Below, piece by piece: positions 55,268 to 63,858 of a DNA stretch of 64,000 bases. The notes beneath the pieces were generated by a model. The model ran no database searches. It saw nothing but the letters and a program-made list of their open reading frames with translations, and was not told where the DNA came from. The first letter of the stretch is position 1. Each line of letters begins with the position of its first letter. Source of the DNA: Caulobacter sp. (GTDB taxonomy: Bacteria; Pseudomonadota; Alphaproteobacteria; Caulobacterales; Caulobacteraceae); the NCBI GenBank assembly GCA_016125585.1, contig WGLL01000002.1, positions 124,001 to 188,000 on the forward strand, given 5' to 3'. A program made the translations under genes and the position numbers.

Positions 55268-56317
55268 ATGATCGTCTCCAAGCGCCCCGACGTCGAACGC
55301 CTGCTCAAGAGCCCGCCGGGGGATATCCGGGCGGTGCTGCTCTATGGCCGCGACCGGGGCGGGGTGCGGGAGCGGGCCGACGCCCTGGCGCGGGTGATCA
55401 CGCCAGACCTCAACGATCCCTTCAACGTCGCCATGCTGACCGAGATGGATCTCGATCAGGCCGGGCGGCTGGAGGAGGAGCTGACCGCCTTGTCGATGAT
55501 GGGCGGGCGGCGGCTGGTGCGGGTGCGGCTGACCGGCGAGCGGGCGGCGCCGGACAAGACCGCCGCCGAGGCCCTCACCGCCCATGCGGCCGGAACCCTC
55601 AATCCCGACGCCTTCCTGATCGTCGAGGCCGGGGCCCTGGGGCGCGACTCGGCCCTGCGCAAGGCCGCCGAGAAGGCCGCCGGCTGCGCCGCCATCCCCT
55701 GCTACGAGGACGAACAGGGCGACGTCGCCCGCATGGCCCGCGAGGCCCTGGCCGCCGACAAGGTCAGCCTCGATTCGGCGGCCATGGACCTGTTCGCCTC
55801 GCGCATGCCCAAGGAGCGGGGTGTGGCCCGGCAGGAGATCGAGCGGCTGATCCTGTGGATCGGCCCCGGCAGCGGCCGTCAGGTCGGCGCCGCCGAGCTG
55901 GAGGAATTCCTGGGCGTGGAGCCCGAGGCCTCGCTGTTCGACGCCGCCAACGACGCCTTCGGCGGCCGTCTGGGCGCCGCCCACGCCGGCCTCGCCCGCG
56001 CCGCCGCCGAGGGCGAGACCGGCCCGCCGGCGGTGCGGGCCATGGGCATGCACCTGGCCAAGCTGCGCCGCACCCTGACCCTGCACGCCAGCGGCGCCGG
56101 CCTGGCCGAGGCGGCCAAGGCCTCCGGGGTGTTCTGGAAACAGGAGCGGGAATTCCTGCGCCAGGCCCGGGCCTGGACCCTGGACCATATCGACGCCCTG
56201 CAGCCGGAAATCCTCGCCGCCGACAAGGCCTGCAAACAGACCGGCTCCCCGGACCACCTGATTGCCGAGCGCCTGGCCCTGACCATCGCCGGCCGGGCCC
56301 GGCGGTTGGGGCTTTAG
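55268..56317 (+). CDS. holA: DNA polymerase III delta subunit
   Basis: 349 residues. The N-terminal AAA+-like domain (VLLYGRDRGGVRERADALAR, SMMGGRRLVRV) and the C-terminal collar part (HLAKLRRTLTLHASG, FWKQEREFLRQARAW) are typical. It opens the sliding clamp as part of the clamp loader. Starts 12 bp after the TetR stop. Confidence 0.93.
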   Translation: MIVSKRPDVERLLKSPPGDIRAVLLYGRDRGGVRERADALARVITPDLNDPFNVAMLTEMDLDQAGRLEEELTALSMMGGRRLVRVRLTGERAAPDKTAAEALTAHAAGTLNPDAFLIVEAGALGRDSALRKAAEKAAGCAAIPCYEDEQGDVARMAREALAADKVSLDSAAMDLFASRMPKERGVARQEIERLILWIGPGSGRQVGAAELEEFLGVEPEASLFDAANDAFGGRLGAAHAGLARAAAEGETGPPAVRAMGMHLAKLRRTLTLHASGAGLAEAAKASGVFWKQEREFLRQARAWTLDHIDALQPEILAADKACKQTGSPDHLIAERLALTIAGRARRLGL

Positions 56318-56351
56318 GAGGCGGGGCGGCGGCCTTCAGGGCCACTGCCAA

Positions 56352-56476
56352 CCGTCACCACCGGACTTGTTCCGGTGGTCCATTATCGCGAACTGAAGAA
56401 GTCCGGGCGCATCGCTCGCCGCCACCCTTCGATGGCCTGAGTCTATGGACCACCGGAACAAGTCCGGCGGTGACGG
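56352..56476. repeat. Inverted repeat with 32-bp arms
   Basis: Left arm 56352-56383 and right arm 56445-56476 match as reverse complements at 31 of 32 positions. Each contains CCGGACTTGTTCCGG, a small hairpin. The 61-bp loop has no gene. Between holA and lysE. Confidence 0.9.
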
Positions 56477-56566
56477 CGAGGGTGTGTTGACGGCAAGGGC
56501 GTGAGCGCGCCACCTGACACGCCGCACCCCCTTGCCCAGCGCAACAATTGCCCTAAACCGCCGGCC

Positions 56567-57196
56567 ATGATCCTCCCCGTCGATCCCGCCCGCTACGCCG
56601 CCTTCCTGGCCACCATGTCGGTGCTGGCCGCGACGCCGGGGCCGGCCAATCTGTTCTCCATCGCCAACGGCATGCGGCGCGGACGCGGCGCGGTGCTGGA
56701 AGGGGTGGTCGGCATGAGCAGCGCCACCCTGGTGTGGTTCGCCGGCGCCGCCCTGGGCCTCGGCGCCCTGGTCATCGCCTTTCCCCAGGCCTTCAGGCTG
56801 CTGGCCATCGCCGGCGGCCTCTATGTCGCCTGGCTGGGGATCAGCTCGCTGCTGGCCGGCTGGCGCAACGCCCCGGAGGCCGAGGCTCCCGACACCCATC
56901 TCAGCCGCTCGGCCTTTCGCGACGGCTTCGCGGTGCAGCTGGCCAACCCCAAGGCCCTGGTCTTCTTCGCCGGGGTGCTGCCGCCCTTCATCGATCCGCA
57001 GCGGCCGGTTCCGCTGCAGCTGGTGATGTTCGCCATCGCCACCATCGGCATGGATTTCATCACCATGACCGCCTACGGCCTCGGGGGTGCGGCGCTCGCC
57101 GCCCGGATGACCGAGCCGGCCTTTCGCCGCCTGTTCCGCTACGCGGTCGGCGGCCTGCTGATCATGGCGGCGGTCCTGATCCTGAGCCGCCACTGA
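56567..57196 (+). CDS. LysE family translocator
   Basis: 209 residues with six membrane helices. TPGPANLFSIANGMRRG is the LysE/RhtB signature, with AVQLANPKALVFFAGVLPPF. Exports amino acids or related metabolites; specificity unknown. Confidence 0.9.
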   Translation: MILPVDPARYAAFLATMSVLAATPGPANLFSIANGMRRGRGAVLEGVVGMSSATLVWFAGAALGLGALVIAFPQAFRLLAIAGGLYVAWLGISSLLAGWRNAPEAEAPDTHLSRSAFRDGFAVQLANPKALVFFAGVLPPFIDPQRPVPLQLVMFAIATIGMDFITMTAYGLGGAALAARMTEPAFRRLFRYAVGGLLIMAAVLILSRH

Positions 57197-57328
57197 ACAC
57201 CGGGCGCACGGGCCGCTGTCATCACCCCGCCTTGATCCGGCGCAACTCTGCGCCGCCGCGAGGTGTTATGGTGGCATATCGTCAACACGCGCCGCGTCAG
57301 CCGATGACGCGGCCACGGGAGAGCCAAG

Positions 57329-57904
57329 ATGAGCAAAGCCAGAGCCCTGGCGGTCGCCGCGGTGCTGGGCCTGTCCGGCCTCACGCTCGGCGCCTGCGCC
57401 ACCGCCACCCCTTATCAGCCCAATGTCCGCGGCCAGTCGGTCTCCGGCGGCTACACCGACCAGCGGATCACCGCCGACCGCTTCCGGGTCAGCTTCTCGG
57501 GCAACAGCCTGACCTCGCGGGACACCGTCGAGCGCTATCTGCTGTACCGGGCGGCCGAACTGACCCTGTCGCAAGGCTATGACGGCTTCGTGCTGGCCGA
57601 TCGCCAGACCAGCGCCGACCGCCGCACCTACTACGATCCTGGCCCCGGCCGCTTCGGCTACGGCTACTGGCGTCCCAGCTGGCGCTATTTCGGCCCCCGC
57701 TACGGCTGGCGGGTGTGGGATCCCTGGTACAACGACCGCTTCTGGGCGGACGAGATGGACATGCGGACGGTGACCCGCTTCGAGGCCTCGGCCGAGATCG
57801 TCATGTATCGCGGCGCCTCGCCGGGCGGACCGGAGCACAGCTTCAACGCCCGCGAAGTCGTGGCCAACCTCGGCCCCGGCATCGTCCGGCCTGAACCGCG
57901 CTGA
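57329..57904 (+). CDS. CC0125/CC1285 family lipoprotein
   Basis: 191 residues: signal and lipobox LGACATA, then SGGYTDQRITADRFRVSFSGNSLTSRDTVERYLLYRAAELTLSQGYDGF, the family's hallmark, and an aromatic-rich region (FGYGYWRPSWRYFGPRYGW). The family is named from Caulobacter genes and supports a Caulobacteraceae origin. Function unknown. Confidence 0.88.
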   Translation: MSKARALAVAAVLGLSGLTLGACATATPYQPNVRGQSVSGGYTDQRITADRFRVSFSGNSLTSRDTVERYLLYRAAELTLSQGYDGFVLADRQTSADRRTYYDPGPGRFGYGYWRPSWRYFGPRYGWRVWDPWYNDRFWADEMDMRTVTRFEASAEIVMYRGASPGGPEHSFNAREVVANLGPGIVRPEPR

Positions 57905-57916
57905 TCGCCCAGCGCC

Positions 57917-58058
57917 GTCATCCTCGGGCCCGTCCCGAGGACCCATGGCGACGCCAAGCGCCAAATCCTGGCCTCAGAAACACGAACGCCGCCGCGACCC
58001 GTCTATAGGATCGCGGCGGCGGAACAGAGGGCCCCGGGGACAACGCCCCGAGGATGAC
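57917..58058. repeat. Convergent-gene inverted repeat
   Basis: GTCATCCTCGGG (57917-57928) and CCCGAGGATGAC (58047-58058) form the outer arms. Inside sits an 11-bp hairpin CGCCGCCGCGA/TCGCGGCGGCG (57987-58021), likely a terminator for the two convergent genes. Confidence 0.7.
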
Positions 58059-58072
58059 GCTGTTTTCGCGGC

Positions 58073-58861
58073 TTAGCGCGGCGCCATGCGGATGGCGCCG
58101 TCGAGGCGGACGTCCTCGCCGTTGAAGTAGCCGTTGGAAATCATTTCCAGGGCCAGGGAGGCGTATTCCTCGGCCAGGCCGAGACGCTTGGGGAAGGGCA
58201 CCGAGGCTGCCAGGGCTTCCTTCACCTGCGGCGGGGCGGCGTTCATCAGCGGGGTGTTGAAGATGCCCGGCAGGATGGTGTTCACCCGGATGCCCTCGCC
58301 CATCAGGTCGCGGGCGATCGGCAGGGTCATGCCGACCACGCCGCCCTTGGAGGCCGAATAGGCCGCCTGGCCCATCTGGCCGTCCTCGGCCGCCACGCTG
58401 GCCGTGTTGACGATGGCGCCGCGCTCGCCGTCTTCCAGCGGGTCCAGGGTCAGCATGCCGGCCGCGCTCTTGGCGATGCAGCGGAAGGTGCCGATCAGGT
58501 TGATCTGGATGATCATGTCGAAGTGGGCCAGCGGGAAGTGCTTGATGGCGCCGGTGGTCTTGTCGCGGCTGGCGGTCTTGGCGGCGTTGCCCGTGCCGGC
58601 GCAGTTGACGAGAATCCGCTCCTGGCCGTTGGCGGCGCGGGCCTTTTCAAAGCCGGCGTCGACGTCAGCGTCGCTGGTGACGTTGACGGCGCAGAAGGTC
58701 ACCCCCAACTCCTTCTCCAGGGCCTCGCCGCGCTCCTGCTGGCGGTCGAGGTCGAAGATGGCGACCTTGACGCCCTTGGCGACGAGGGCGCGGACCGTGG
58801 CCTCGCCGAGGCCGGAGGCCCCGCCGGTGACAACGGCGGCGACGGAACTATCGAGTTTCAT
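58073..58861 (-). CDS. Short-chain dehydrogenase (3-hydroxyacyl-CoA dehydrogenase type II-like)
   Basis: 262 residues: TGGASGLGEATVRALV, D-type NAD site (FDLDRQQ), NCAGTG, catalytic Ser in NTASVAA and YSASKGG. The C-terminal LGLAEEYASLALEMISNGYFNGEDVRLDGAIRM matches the HSD17B10-like branch that oxidises 3-hydroxyacyl-CoA. Probably in fatty-acid or branched-chain breakdown. Confidence 0.88.
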   Translation of the reverse strand: MKLDSSVAAVVTGGASGLGEATVRALVAKGVKVAIFDLDRQQERGEALEKELGVTFCAVNVTSDADVDAGFEKARAANGQERILVNCAGTGNAAKTASRDKTTGAIKHFPLAHFDMIIQINLIGTFRCIAKSAAGMLTLDPLEDGERGAIVNTASVAAEDGQMGQAAYSASKGGVVGMTLPIARDLMGEGIRVNTILPGIFNTPLMNAAPPQVKEALAASVPFPKRLGLAEEYASLALEMISNGYFNGEDVRLDGAIRMAPR

Positions 58862-58918
58862 GGACGTCTCCCATCCTGATCGTGTTGAATAGATGTTTCG
58901 AAGAGAGGGTTTAGCCCC

Positions 58919-59338
58919 GTGAGCGCGAAAGCCAAGCCGTCACCCGACGTCAAGCCGCCAAAGAATGGGGCCGAAGCGGTGATCGATCCGAAGAAGGCCC
59001 TCGTCCCCGAAACCGTCAGGGTCAACGAGATGCGGGTGGCTCGGGGCTTCTGGCCCAAGATTCGCAAGGTCGCCGCCCAGGTGCCGTTCCTCGATGATGT
59101 GCTGTCGGTCTGGTGGTGTGCGCGCGATCCGGAAACCCCGATGGCCGCCAAGGGCATGATGATGGCGGCCCTGGCCTATTTCGTCCTGCCCACCGACGCC
59201 ATTCCCGACGTCCTGGTCGGCATCGGCTTCACCGACGACGCTGCGGTGATCGCCGCCCTGCTGGCCGTGGCCGGAAAATATGTCAAGGATCGCCACAAGG
59301 CGGCGGCGCGACGGTTCCTGGCGCCCGACGAGGGCTGA
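58919..59338 (+). CDS. YkvA family (DUF1232) membrane protein
   Basis: 139 residues from GTG 58919 with GAGAGGG upstream. After a polar N-terminus, the DUF1232 helix pair VWWCARDPETPMAAKGMMMAALAYFVLPTDAIPDVLVGIGFTDDAAVIAALLA is clear. Family function is not settled. Divergent from the SDR gene. Confidence 0.88.
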   Translation: MSAKAKPSPDVKPPKNGAEAVIDPKKALVPETVRVNEMRVARGFWPKIRKVAAQVPFLDDVLSVWWCARDPETPMAAKGMMMAALAYFVLPTDAIPDVLVGIGFTDDAAVIAALLAVAGKYVKDRHKAAARRFLAPDEG

Positions 59339-59359
59339 GGGCGAACAGAGCCATTTGGG

Positions 59360-59379
59360 GCGGGGGCAAAAGCCCCCGC
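59360..59379 (+). terminator. Hairpin after the YkvA gene
   Basis: GCGGGGGC-AAAA-GCCCCCGC, 8-bp stem. No T-run follows, so it is a weak terminator. Confidence 0.5.
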
Positions 59380-59448
59380 AGGCACGGGGGATGTCGTGAC
59401 TTCTGATCCAGAGATGACGCCGTGAGCTTTGAGCCGGAAGGCCTCATC

Positions 59449-60117
59449 ATGGTGCCAACCGTCATGAGCATTGTCTGTCTCAGGGGGTGGGGCGACCGTC
59501 CCGTGAGCCGTGCGATCGGCCTGGCGGCGCCTGGACTGGTGATGCTGCTCGGTTGCCTGTTGCTGGCCGTCACCGCGGTCGCGGCGCCGCACTTCATCAG
59601 AAACTCCGCGGATCAAGAGGTGTTGATGGTCCGGCTGGCCGGCTTGGCCGCGATGCTGGTGCTGGCGATGCTCAGCGAACTGCTTCTGAGTGGCGAGCTG
59701 CTCTGGCCGCGTCCGATTGCAGGTCTGCTGGCGGCGGCGGGGTCAGGGCTTGCGCCGGTCTGCGCCGCCCTGATGACCGAAGGCCGTCTGGACTTTCAGC
59801 CCTGGCCGGCTGTGGTCCTGGGCGCTGTTGTCGGGTTGCCCGCACTGATGCTGGGGCGGCGTTGTGGCGGCCGGACCTTCCGGATCGCCCTGCACATTTT
59901 CGGCGTGTTGCTTGCTCTGGGCGCTGTGATCTTTGCACCCATCGGCTGGGCCGCGGTGGGCCTGTTGACCTGCCTCTTCATCGCCACCCGAACGCCCCTA
60001 TTCCCTGGTCGGACCGACGACGCCGCGCTTACCCGGTCAGCCGACGTCGCTTGGGCCTGGCTCTGGTTCTGGCGCTCCATGGTCGTCATGATCGCCCTGG
60101 GCGGCTTTCTGAAATAG
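59449..60117 (+). CDS. Polytopic membrane protein of unknown function
   Basis: 222 residues from ATG 59449, preferred because GGAAGG lies 7 nt upstream; a GTG at 59422 in frame is possible. Five to six hydrophobic helices. The loop LWPRPIAGLLAAAGSG and the end WAWLWFWRSMVVMIALGGFLK are unrecognised. No known domain. Confidence 0.6.
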   Translation: MVPTVMSIVCLRGWGDRPVSRAIGLAAPGLVMLLGCLLLAVTAVAAPHFIRNSADQEVLMVRLAGLAAMLVLAMLSELLLSGELLWPRPIAGLLAAAGSGLAPVCAALMTEGRLDFQPWPAVVLGAVVGLPALMLGRRCGGRTFRIALHIFGVLLALGAVIFAPIGWAAVGLLTCLFIATRTPLFPGRTDDAALTRSADVAWAWLWFWRSMVVMIALGGFLK

Positions 60118-60220
60118 CTCGAACGGGGACTGGCCGCGACGGCGAGAACGGCAAGGTTCCGCGCGACATTCATCGCGGTGCGAGTAGTCTTCGCCCAAAC
60201 CAGGGTCCGGTGAGGGGTAG

Positions 60221-61060
60221 ATGCAACAGCCGATGGTTCCAGCGCGCGCCGCCGCCACGGGCGCGGTGCAGGCGGCGGTCGAAAAGGCGCCACCGACGAT
60301 CGACAGCCATATCGGCATCCGTCCCGACCAGCAGTTTGGCCCGGTCAACGCCCTGTCGCCGGCGGCGGGCTTGTCTTTTTCTCTGTTGCTTCTCGCCTCG
60401 ATCCTGACGGCGTTGCTGTATGGCTTTGTCTTCAGCGGGCGGTCTCCATCGGCCCTTCGCACCGTGGTCAAGACCCTGGCCGTCGGCGCCTTGGCGTTGG
60501 GGGCGACCATCGCCGCGTTCGTGCCGTTGATATCCGATGTCGCCCTGCCCACGCCCGCGACCTGGACCATCCTGGCCGCCGGTTTCGCCCTCTGCGCCCT
60601 CGGCGACGCCTTCCTCGCCGGCGATCCCAAGCGCTGGCTGGCTCCGGGGCTGGTGGCCTTCCTGCTGGGCCACATCTGCTTCATCGCCCTGTTCGGCCAT
60701 GCCCTCGCCGTGGCGGGCCTGCCGCCGATCGGGCCGGCGATCCTGATCGGCATGGCGCTGATCGTCCTGACCGGCAGCGCCATGCTGGCCTGGCTGTGGC
60801 GCGACCTTGGAAGCCTGCGCTGGCCGGTGGTCGCCTATGTCGTGGTCATCACCGTCATGGCCTGCACAGGCTTGGTCGACGCCGCCAGCCGCCCGGCCTG
60901 GGCCATCGGCGGAGTGCTGTTCATGGCCTCCGACGCCATCCTGGCGGTGCAGCTGTTCAAGCAGCGCGAGCTGCTGGTCTCGCCGCGCCTGAACGCCTGG
61001 GCCATCTGGTTTCTCTACTACGGGGCGCAGGTGGCCTTCCTGTTGGGGGCGTTCACCTGA
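60221..61060 (+). CDS. YhhN family (lysoplasmalogenase-like) membrane protein
   Basis: 279 residues with about eight membrane helices. The family features ALCALGDAFLAGDPKRWLAPGLVAFLLGHICFI and a later MASDAILAVQLF carry conserved Asp residues. Bacterial homologues hydrolyse lysoplasmalogens. The N-terminal ~55-residue soluble extension is unusual for the family and may not be translated from the first ATG. Confidence 0.8.
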   Translation: MQQPMVPARAAATGAVQAAVEKAPPTIDSHIGIRPDQQFGPVNALSPAAGLSFSLLLLASILTALLYGFVFSGRSPSALRTVVKTLAVGALALGATIAAFVPLISDVALPTPATWTILAAGFALCALGDAFLAGDPKRWLAPGLVAFLLGHICFIALFGHALAVAGLPPIGPAILIGMALIVLTGSAMLAWLWRDLGSLRWPVVAYVVVITVMACTGLVDAASRPAWAIGGVLFMASDAILAVQLFKQRELLVSPRLNAWAIWFLYYGAQVAFLLGAFT

Positions 61061-61071
61061 ACATCAGCTTC

Positions 61072-61187
61072 CGTCATCCCGGACGCCCGCAGGGCGAGCC
61101 GGGACCCAGGGGCCGACAGGTCAGGCGTTGCGACTTTGACCCTCTGGGTCCCGGCGCTCCGTGCTGCGCACTCCGGCCGGGATGACG
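61072..61187. repeat. Inverted repeat, CGTCATCCCGG family, second copy
   Basis: The arms CGTCATCCCGG (61072-61082) and CCGGGATGACG (61177-61187) frame further pairs GGGACCCAG/CTGGGTCCC. The first 38 bp are identical (reverse-complemented) to 5701-5738. Confidence 0.88.
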
Positions 61188-61199
61188 CCAAGAGAATGG

Positions 61200-61580
61200 T
61201 CAATGCGCGTGCTGCGGCAGGCCGTCGGTGATGTCGTAGTAGTCGCCCTTGTCGGCGACATGGATGTGCATGCCCAGCCGGACGTCGGCGGGCTTGTCGA
61301 AGGCCCCCATGGCGATGGCGATCTTGGGGTGGAAGATCGGGTCCCAGAACAGGGTGGCGCCGCAGGTGGCGCAGAAGCCGCGCCGCACCTTTTCAGACGA
61401 CTGGAACCAGGTGACGTTCTCCGCCCCGTGCACCGTCAGATCGCCCTCGGCGACGTCGGTCGAGGCCCAGTAATGGCCGCTGGCCCTGCGGCACTGGCTG
61501 CAGTGACAGGCGTCCGGCGGGTGCAGATCGCCCGTGACCTCGAACCGCACCGCCCCGCAGAGGCAGGATCCCTTGTGCAT
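61200..61580 (-). CDS. GFA (CENP-V/glutathione-dependent formaldehyde-activating) family protein
   Basis: 126 residues with zinc sites: C-x-C in SCLCGAVRF, C-x-C-x2-C in CHCSQCRR and C-x2-C in FCATCGATLF. Zinc-bound GFA domains use glutathione adducts in some members, but most have no proven reaction. Divergent from the SnoaL-like gene, sharing the palindrome at 61658-61679. Confidence 0.88.
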   Translation of the reverse strand: MHKGSCLCGAVRFEVTGDLHPPDACHCSQCRRASGHYWASTDVAEGDLTVHGAENVTWFQSSEKVRRGFCATCGATLFWDPIFHPKIAIAMGAFDKPADVRLGMHIHVADKGDYYDITDGLPQHAH

Positions 61581-61657
61581 GACATGCTCCGCTCTGGCCC
61601 GGGCGAGGTCATAGTCCGGCGTCGGCGGGACGTAAACCGCACGCCGCCCGATCCTGC

Positions 61658-61706
61658 AATATTATACCCGGGTAATATTGACCAATCTTTCATCCGGATG
61701 TAATTC
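61658..61706. promoter_or_regulatory. Divergent promoter with palindromic operator (GFA/SnoaL genes)
   Basis: TACCCGGGTA (61665-61674) is flanked by AATATT and AATATT, an AT-rich imperfect palindrome in a 70% GC region. TTGACC (61678-61683) and TAATTC (61701-61706), 17 nt apart, read right; a TATAAT reads left (complement of 61661-61666). A dimeric regulator bound here could control both genes. Confidence 0.55.
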
Positions 61707-61732
61707 GGGCCCCTCTTTCAGGAGCCCGCGCC

Positions 61733-62152
61733 ATGACCCCCGACCACAAGACCCGCCTTGCCGCCTTCCTCGAACAGGTCTGGAACCTGGGTGACGAGGA
61801 CGCCGTGGCCGCCTTTGTCGCCGACCGCTACACCCTGCGTCACGATCCGGGCGATCCCTGGCATGGCCAGACCCTCGACCAGCCGGAGTTTCGCGCCCGG
61901 CTGCGGGCGGCCCGCGCGCCCTTCCCCGACCAGCGCTTCACCGTGCGCCGGATGACGGCCGAGGGCGACACCGTGGCGGCGGCCTGGACCTGGCAGGGGA
62001 CGCACCGGGGCGAGGTCGGCGGCATCGCCCCGACCGGCCGGCGGATCACCATGACCGGCGTAACCCTCTATGACTTCGATGAGGCGGGCCGCATCACCGG
62101 CCACTGGCAGGAGGTCGACCGGCTTGGCGTCTATCGTCAGCTGGCCGGCTGA
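61733..62152 (+). CDS. SnoaL-like/ester cyclase family protein
   Basis: 139 residues, NTF2-like fold: RLAAFLEQVWNLGDEDAVAAFVAD, HGQTLDQPEFRARLRAARAPFPDQRFTV and the C-terminal GRITGHWQEVDRLGVYRQLG-type end. Such proteins cyclise, hydrate or isomerise small molecules. Substrate unknown. Convergent with the DMT transporter gene, 16-nt overlap. Confidence 0.82.
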   Translation: MTPDHKTRLAAFLEQVWNLGDEDAVAAFVADRYTLRHDPGDPWHGQTLDQPEFRARLRAARAPFPDQRFTVRRMTAEGDTVAAAWTWQGTHRGEVGGIAPTGRRITMTGVTLYDFDEAGRITGHWQEVDRLGVYRQLAG

Positions 62153-63126
62153 TCCTCGCCCGCCCTTTCTGGGTCCGCCGCCGCCAGCCGCGCCGCCCGG
62201 GCCGACCGCTGCTCGCGCCAGGTGATGGTCAGGGTCGCGGCGACAACGATGGCCGCCCCGACGATGGTCGGCCAGGTCGGGATCTCGTGGAAGAAGGTGA
62301 AGCCGACGACGGCGGTGAACACCAGCCGGGTGTAGTCGATCGGGGCCATGGCGGCGGCGTCGCCGATCTGCATGCCCTTGATGTAGCAGGCCTGGGTAAT
62401 GGTGCCGGTGACGCCCATGGCGCAGAGCAGCAGGAAATCGACGGGCCGGGGCCAGGCCCAGGCGAACAGGGCCGGCGGGGTGGCGAACACCACCCCCAGA
62501 ACCGCCGCATAGACCAGCAGGGTGAAGGGGCTGTGGTCGCGGGTCATCACCTTCATGCCGGTGATGGTCATGGCGAACAGGGCCGCCGAGGCCAGGGCGG
62601 CCAGCTGGGCCAGGCCGAACCCGTGGCCGCCGGAGGAAAATCCCGGCGCCAGCATCACCGACACCCCGACAAAGCCGACCAGGGCCGCGCCGATCCGCCA
62701 GGCGCCGAGCTTTTCGTGCAGCACGAAGAAGGCCAGCGGCACCAGCCACAGGGTCCGGGTGAAGCTCAGCGCATTGGCCTCGGCCAGGGGCATCTTCTGG
62801 AAGGCGTAGAAGCTGAAGATCATCCCCAGGGTGCCGGCCGCCGACCGGAACAGCAGGATGCCCAGGCGATTGGTGCGGAAGGTGCCCTTCACATCCCGCA
62901 GGATCATCGGCAGCAGGATGATCAGCCCCGCCGCCGAGCGATAGAAGGTCTGCAGGGCGGCGGGGTAGTCGGCGCCCAGCAGCTTGATCAGGCTGGTCAT
63001 CACCGTAAAGCCCACCGCCGAGCCCAGCATCCAGAAGGCGCCCTGGATGTTGGGGGCCAGGCCCTTGAAGGCCGCATGGGCGCGGCGGGCGGGAGCGAAG
63101 CCCCAGATGGGAAGCTGTTCAGGCAT
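62137..63126 (-). CDS. DMT (EamA) family transporter
   Basis: 329 residues with ten membrane helices in two EamA repeats, the second including GAALVGFVGVSVMLAPGF. Drug/metabolite transporters export small metabolites. Third gene of an operon with a 2OG oxygenase and an SDR, overlapping the oxygenase by 8 nt. Confidence 0.88.
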   Translation of the reverse strand: MPEQLPIWGFAPARRAHAAFKGLAPNIQGAFWMLGSAVGFTVMTSLIKLLGADYPAALQTFYRSAAGLIILLPMILRDVKGTFRTNRLGILLFRSAAGTLGMIFSFYAFQKMPLAEANALSFTRTLWLVPLAFFVLHEKLGAWRIGAALVGFVGVSVMLAPGFSSGGHGFGLAQLAALASAALFAMTITGMKVMTRDHSPFTLLVYAAVLGVVFATPPALFAWAWPRPVDFLLLCAMGVTGTITQACYIKGMQIGDAAAMAPIDYTRLVFTAVVGFTFFHEIPTWPTIVGAAIVVAATLTITWREQRSARAARLAAADPERAGEDQPAS

Positions 63127-63850
63127 GACGCACCCATCCGGTGACCGACAACCGGTCAGCCCCGGCGTAGCTGGCCACTTGGCTGACCGCGTGGGCGCTG
63201 GGAATGGCGAAGATGTTCAGGGCGTTGAACGCCGGGGCGTAGCCCTCGGCGATATGGCCGTCCTCATCCAGAAAATTCAGCACCCCGCCCCAGTCGGCCC
63301 GCCAGACCGGGGTGAAGTTGAGCACATAGGCAAACAGCCGGTTCTTGCCGCTGATCAGGTCGTCATGCACCGACAGGAAGTCGCCGGGGCGGTAGCGGCT
63401 GGCCATGGTGTCGGCGAAGGTCCCGCGCGGCTCGCCGGTCAGGGTGCGAATGAAGGCCTGGAAGGCCTCGCCGTTGACCAGGTCATGCACCGCCTCGATG
63501 GGGGCCAGGTCGCCGCCGCGTCGCCGCCCCGCCTCGATATCGTCGCTGACCCGCCAGGCGTCGAAGCGGAAGCAGAAGCGATCCTTCGCCGCCAGCGCCA
63601 TTTCCGCGTCGAAGGCGGCGCGGTTTTCCGGCGACAGGCCGTCGAAATCGGCCAGCGGCCCGTCGAGACTGGGCCCGAGCGTCCGCCAAGTCTTGATCCA
63701 GGGCACAGCCGCGGAGGCCAGCGCCTCGCCCACCGCCCGCGCGCCGTCGCCGACCAGGAAGCCGGGAAGGTGCAGCCGGCCCAGCCGCCGGAACACCGGG
63801 GCCATGGCCGCCGGATCGAGGGCCGGATCAATGACCAGGGGCGGTGTCAT
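63119..63850 (-). CDS. 2-oxoglutarate/Fe(II) oxygenase (Ofd1/Tpa1-like prolyl-hydroxylase branch)
   Basis: 243 residues. Iron facial triad: H-x-D in LSVHDDLI and a later His in IPSAHAVSQV, then the 2OG-binding Arg in RLSVTGWV. YVLNFTPVWRADWGGVLNFLDEDG is the family's core. It hydroxylates a protein or small substrate. In an operon after the SDR, 8 bp gap. Confidence 0.88.
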   Translation of the reverse strand: MTPPLVIDPALDPAAMAPVFRRLGRLHLPGFLVGDGARAVGEALASAAVPWIKTWRTLGPSLDGPLADFDGLSPENRAAFDAEMALAAKDRFCFRFDAWRVSDDIEAGRRRGGDLAPIEAVHDLVNGEAFQAFIRTLTGEPRGTFADTMASRYRPGDFLSVHDDLISGKNRLFAYVLNFTPVWRADWGGVLNFLDEDGHIAEGYAPAFNALNIFAIPSAHAVSQVASYAGADRLSVTGWVRHA

Positions 63851-63858
63851 GCCGGCCG

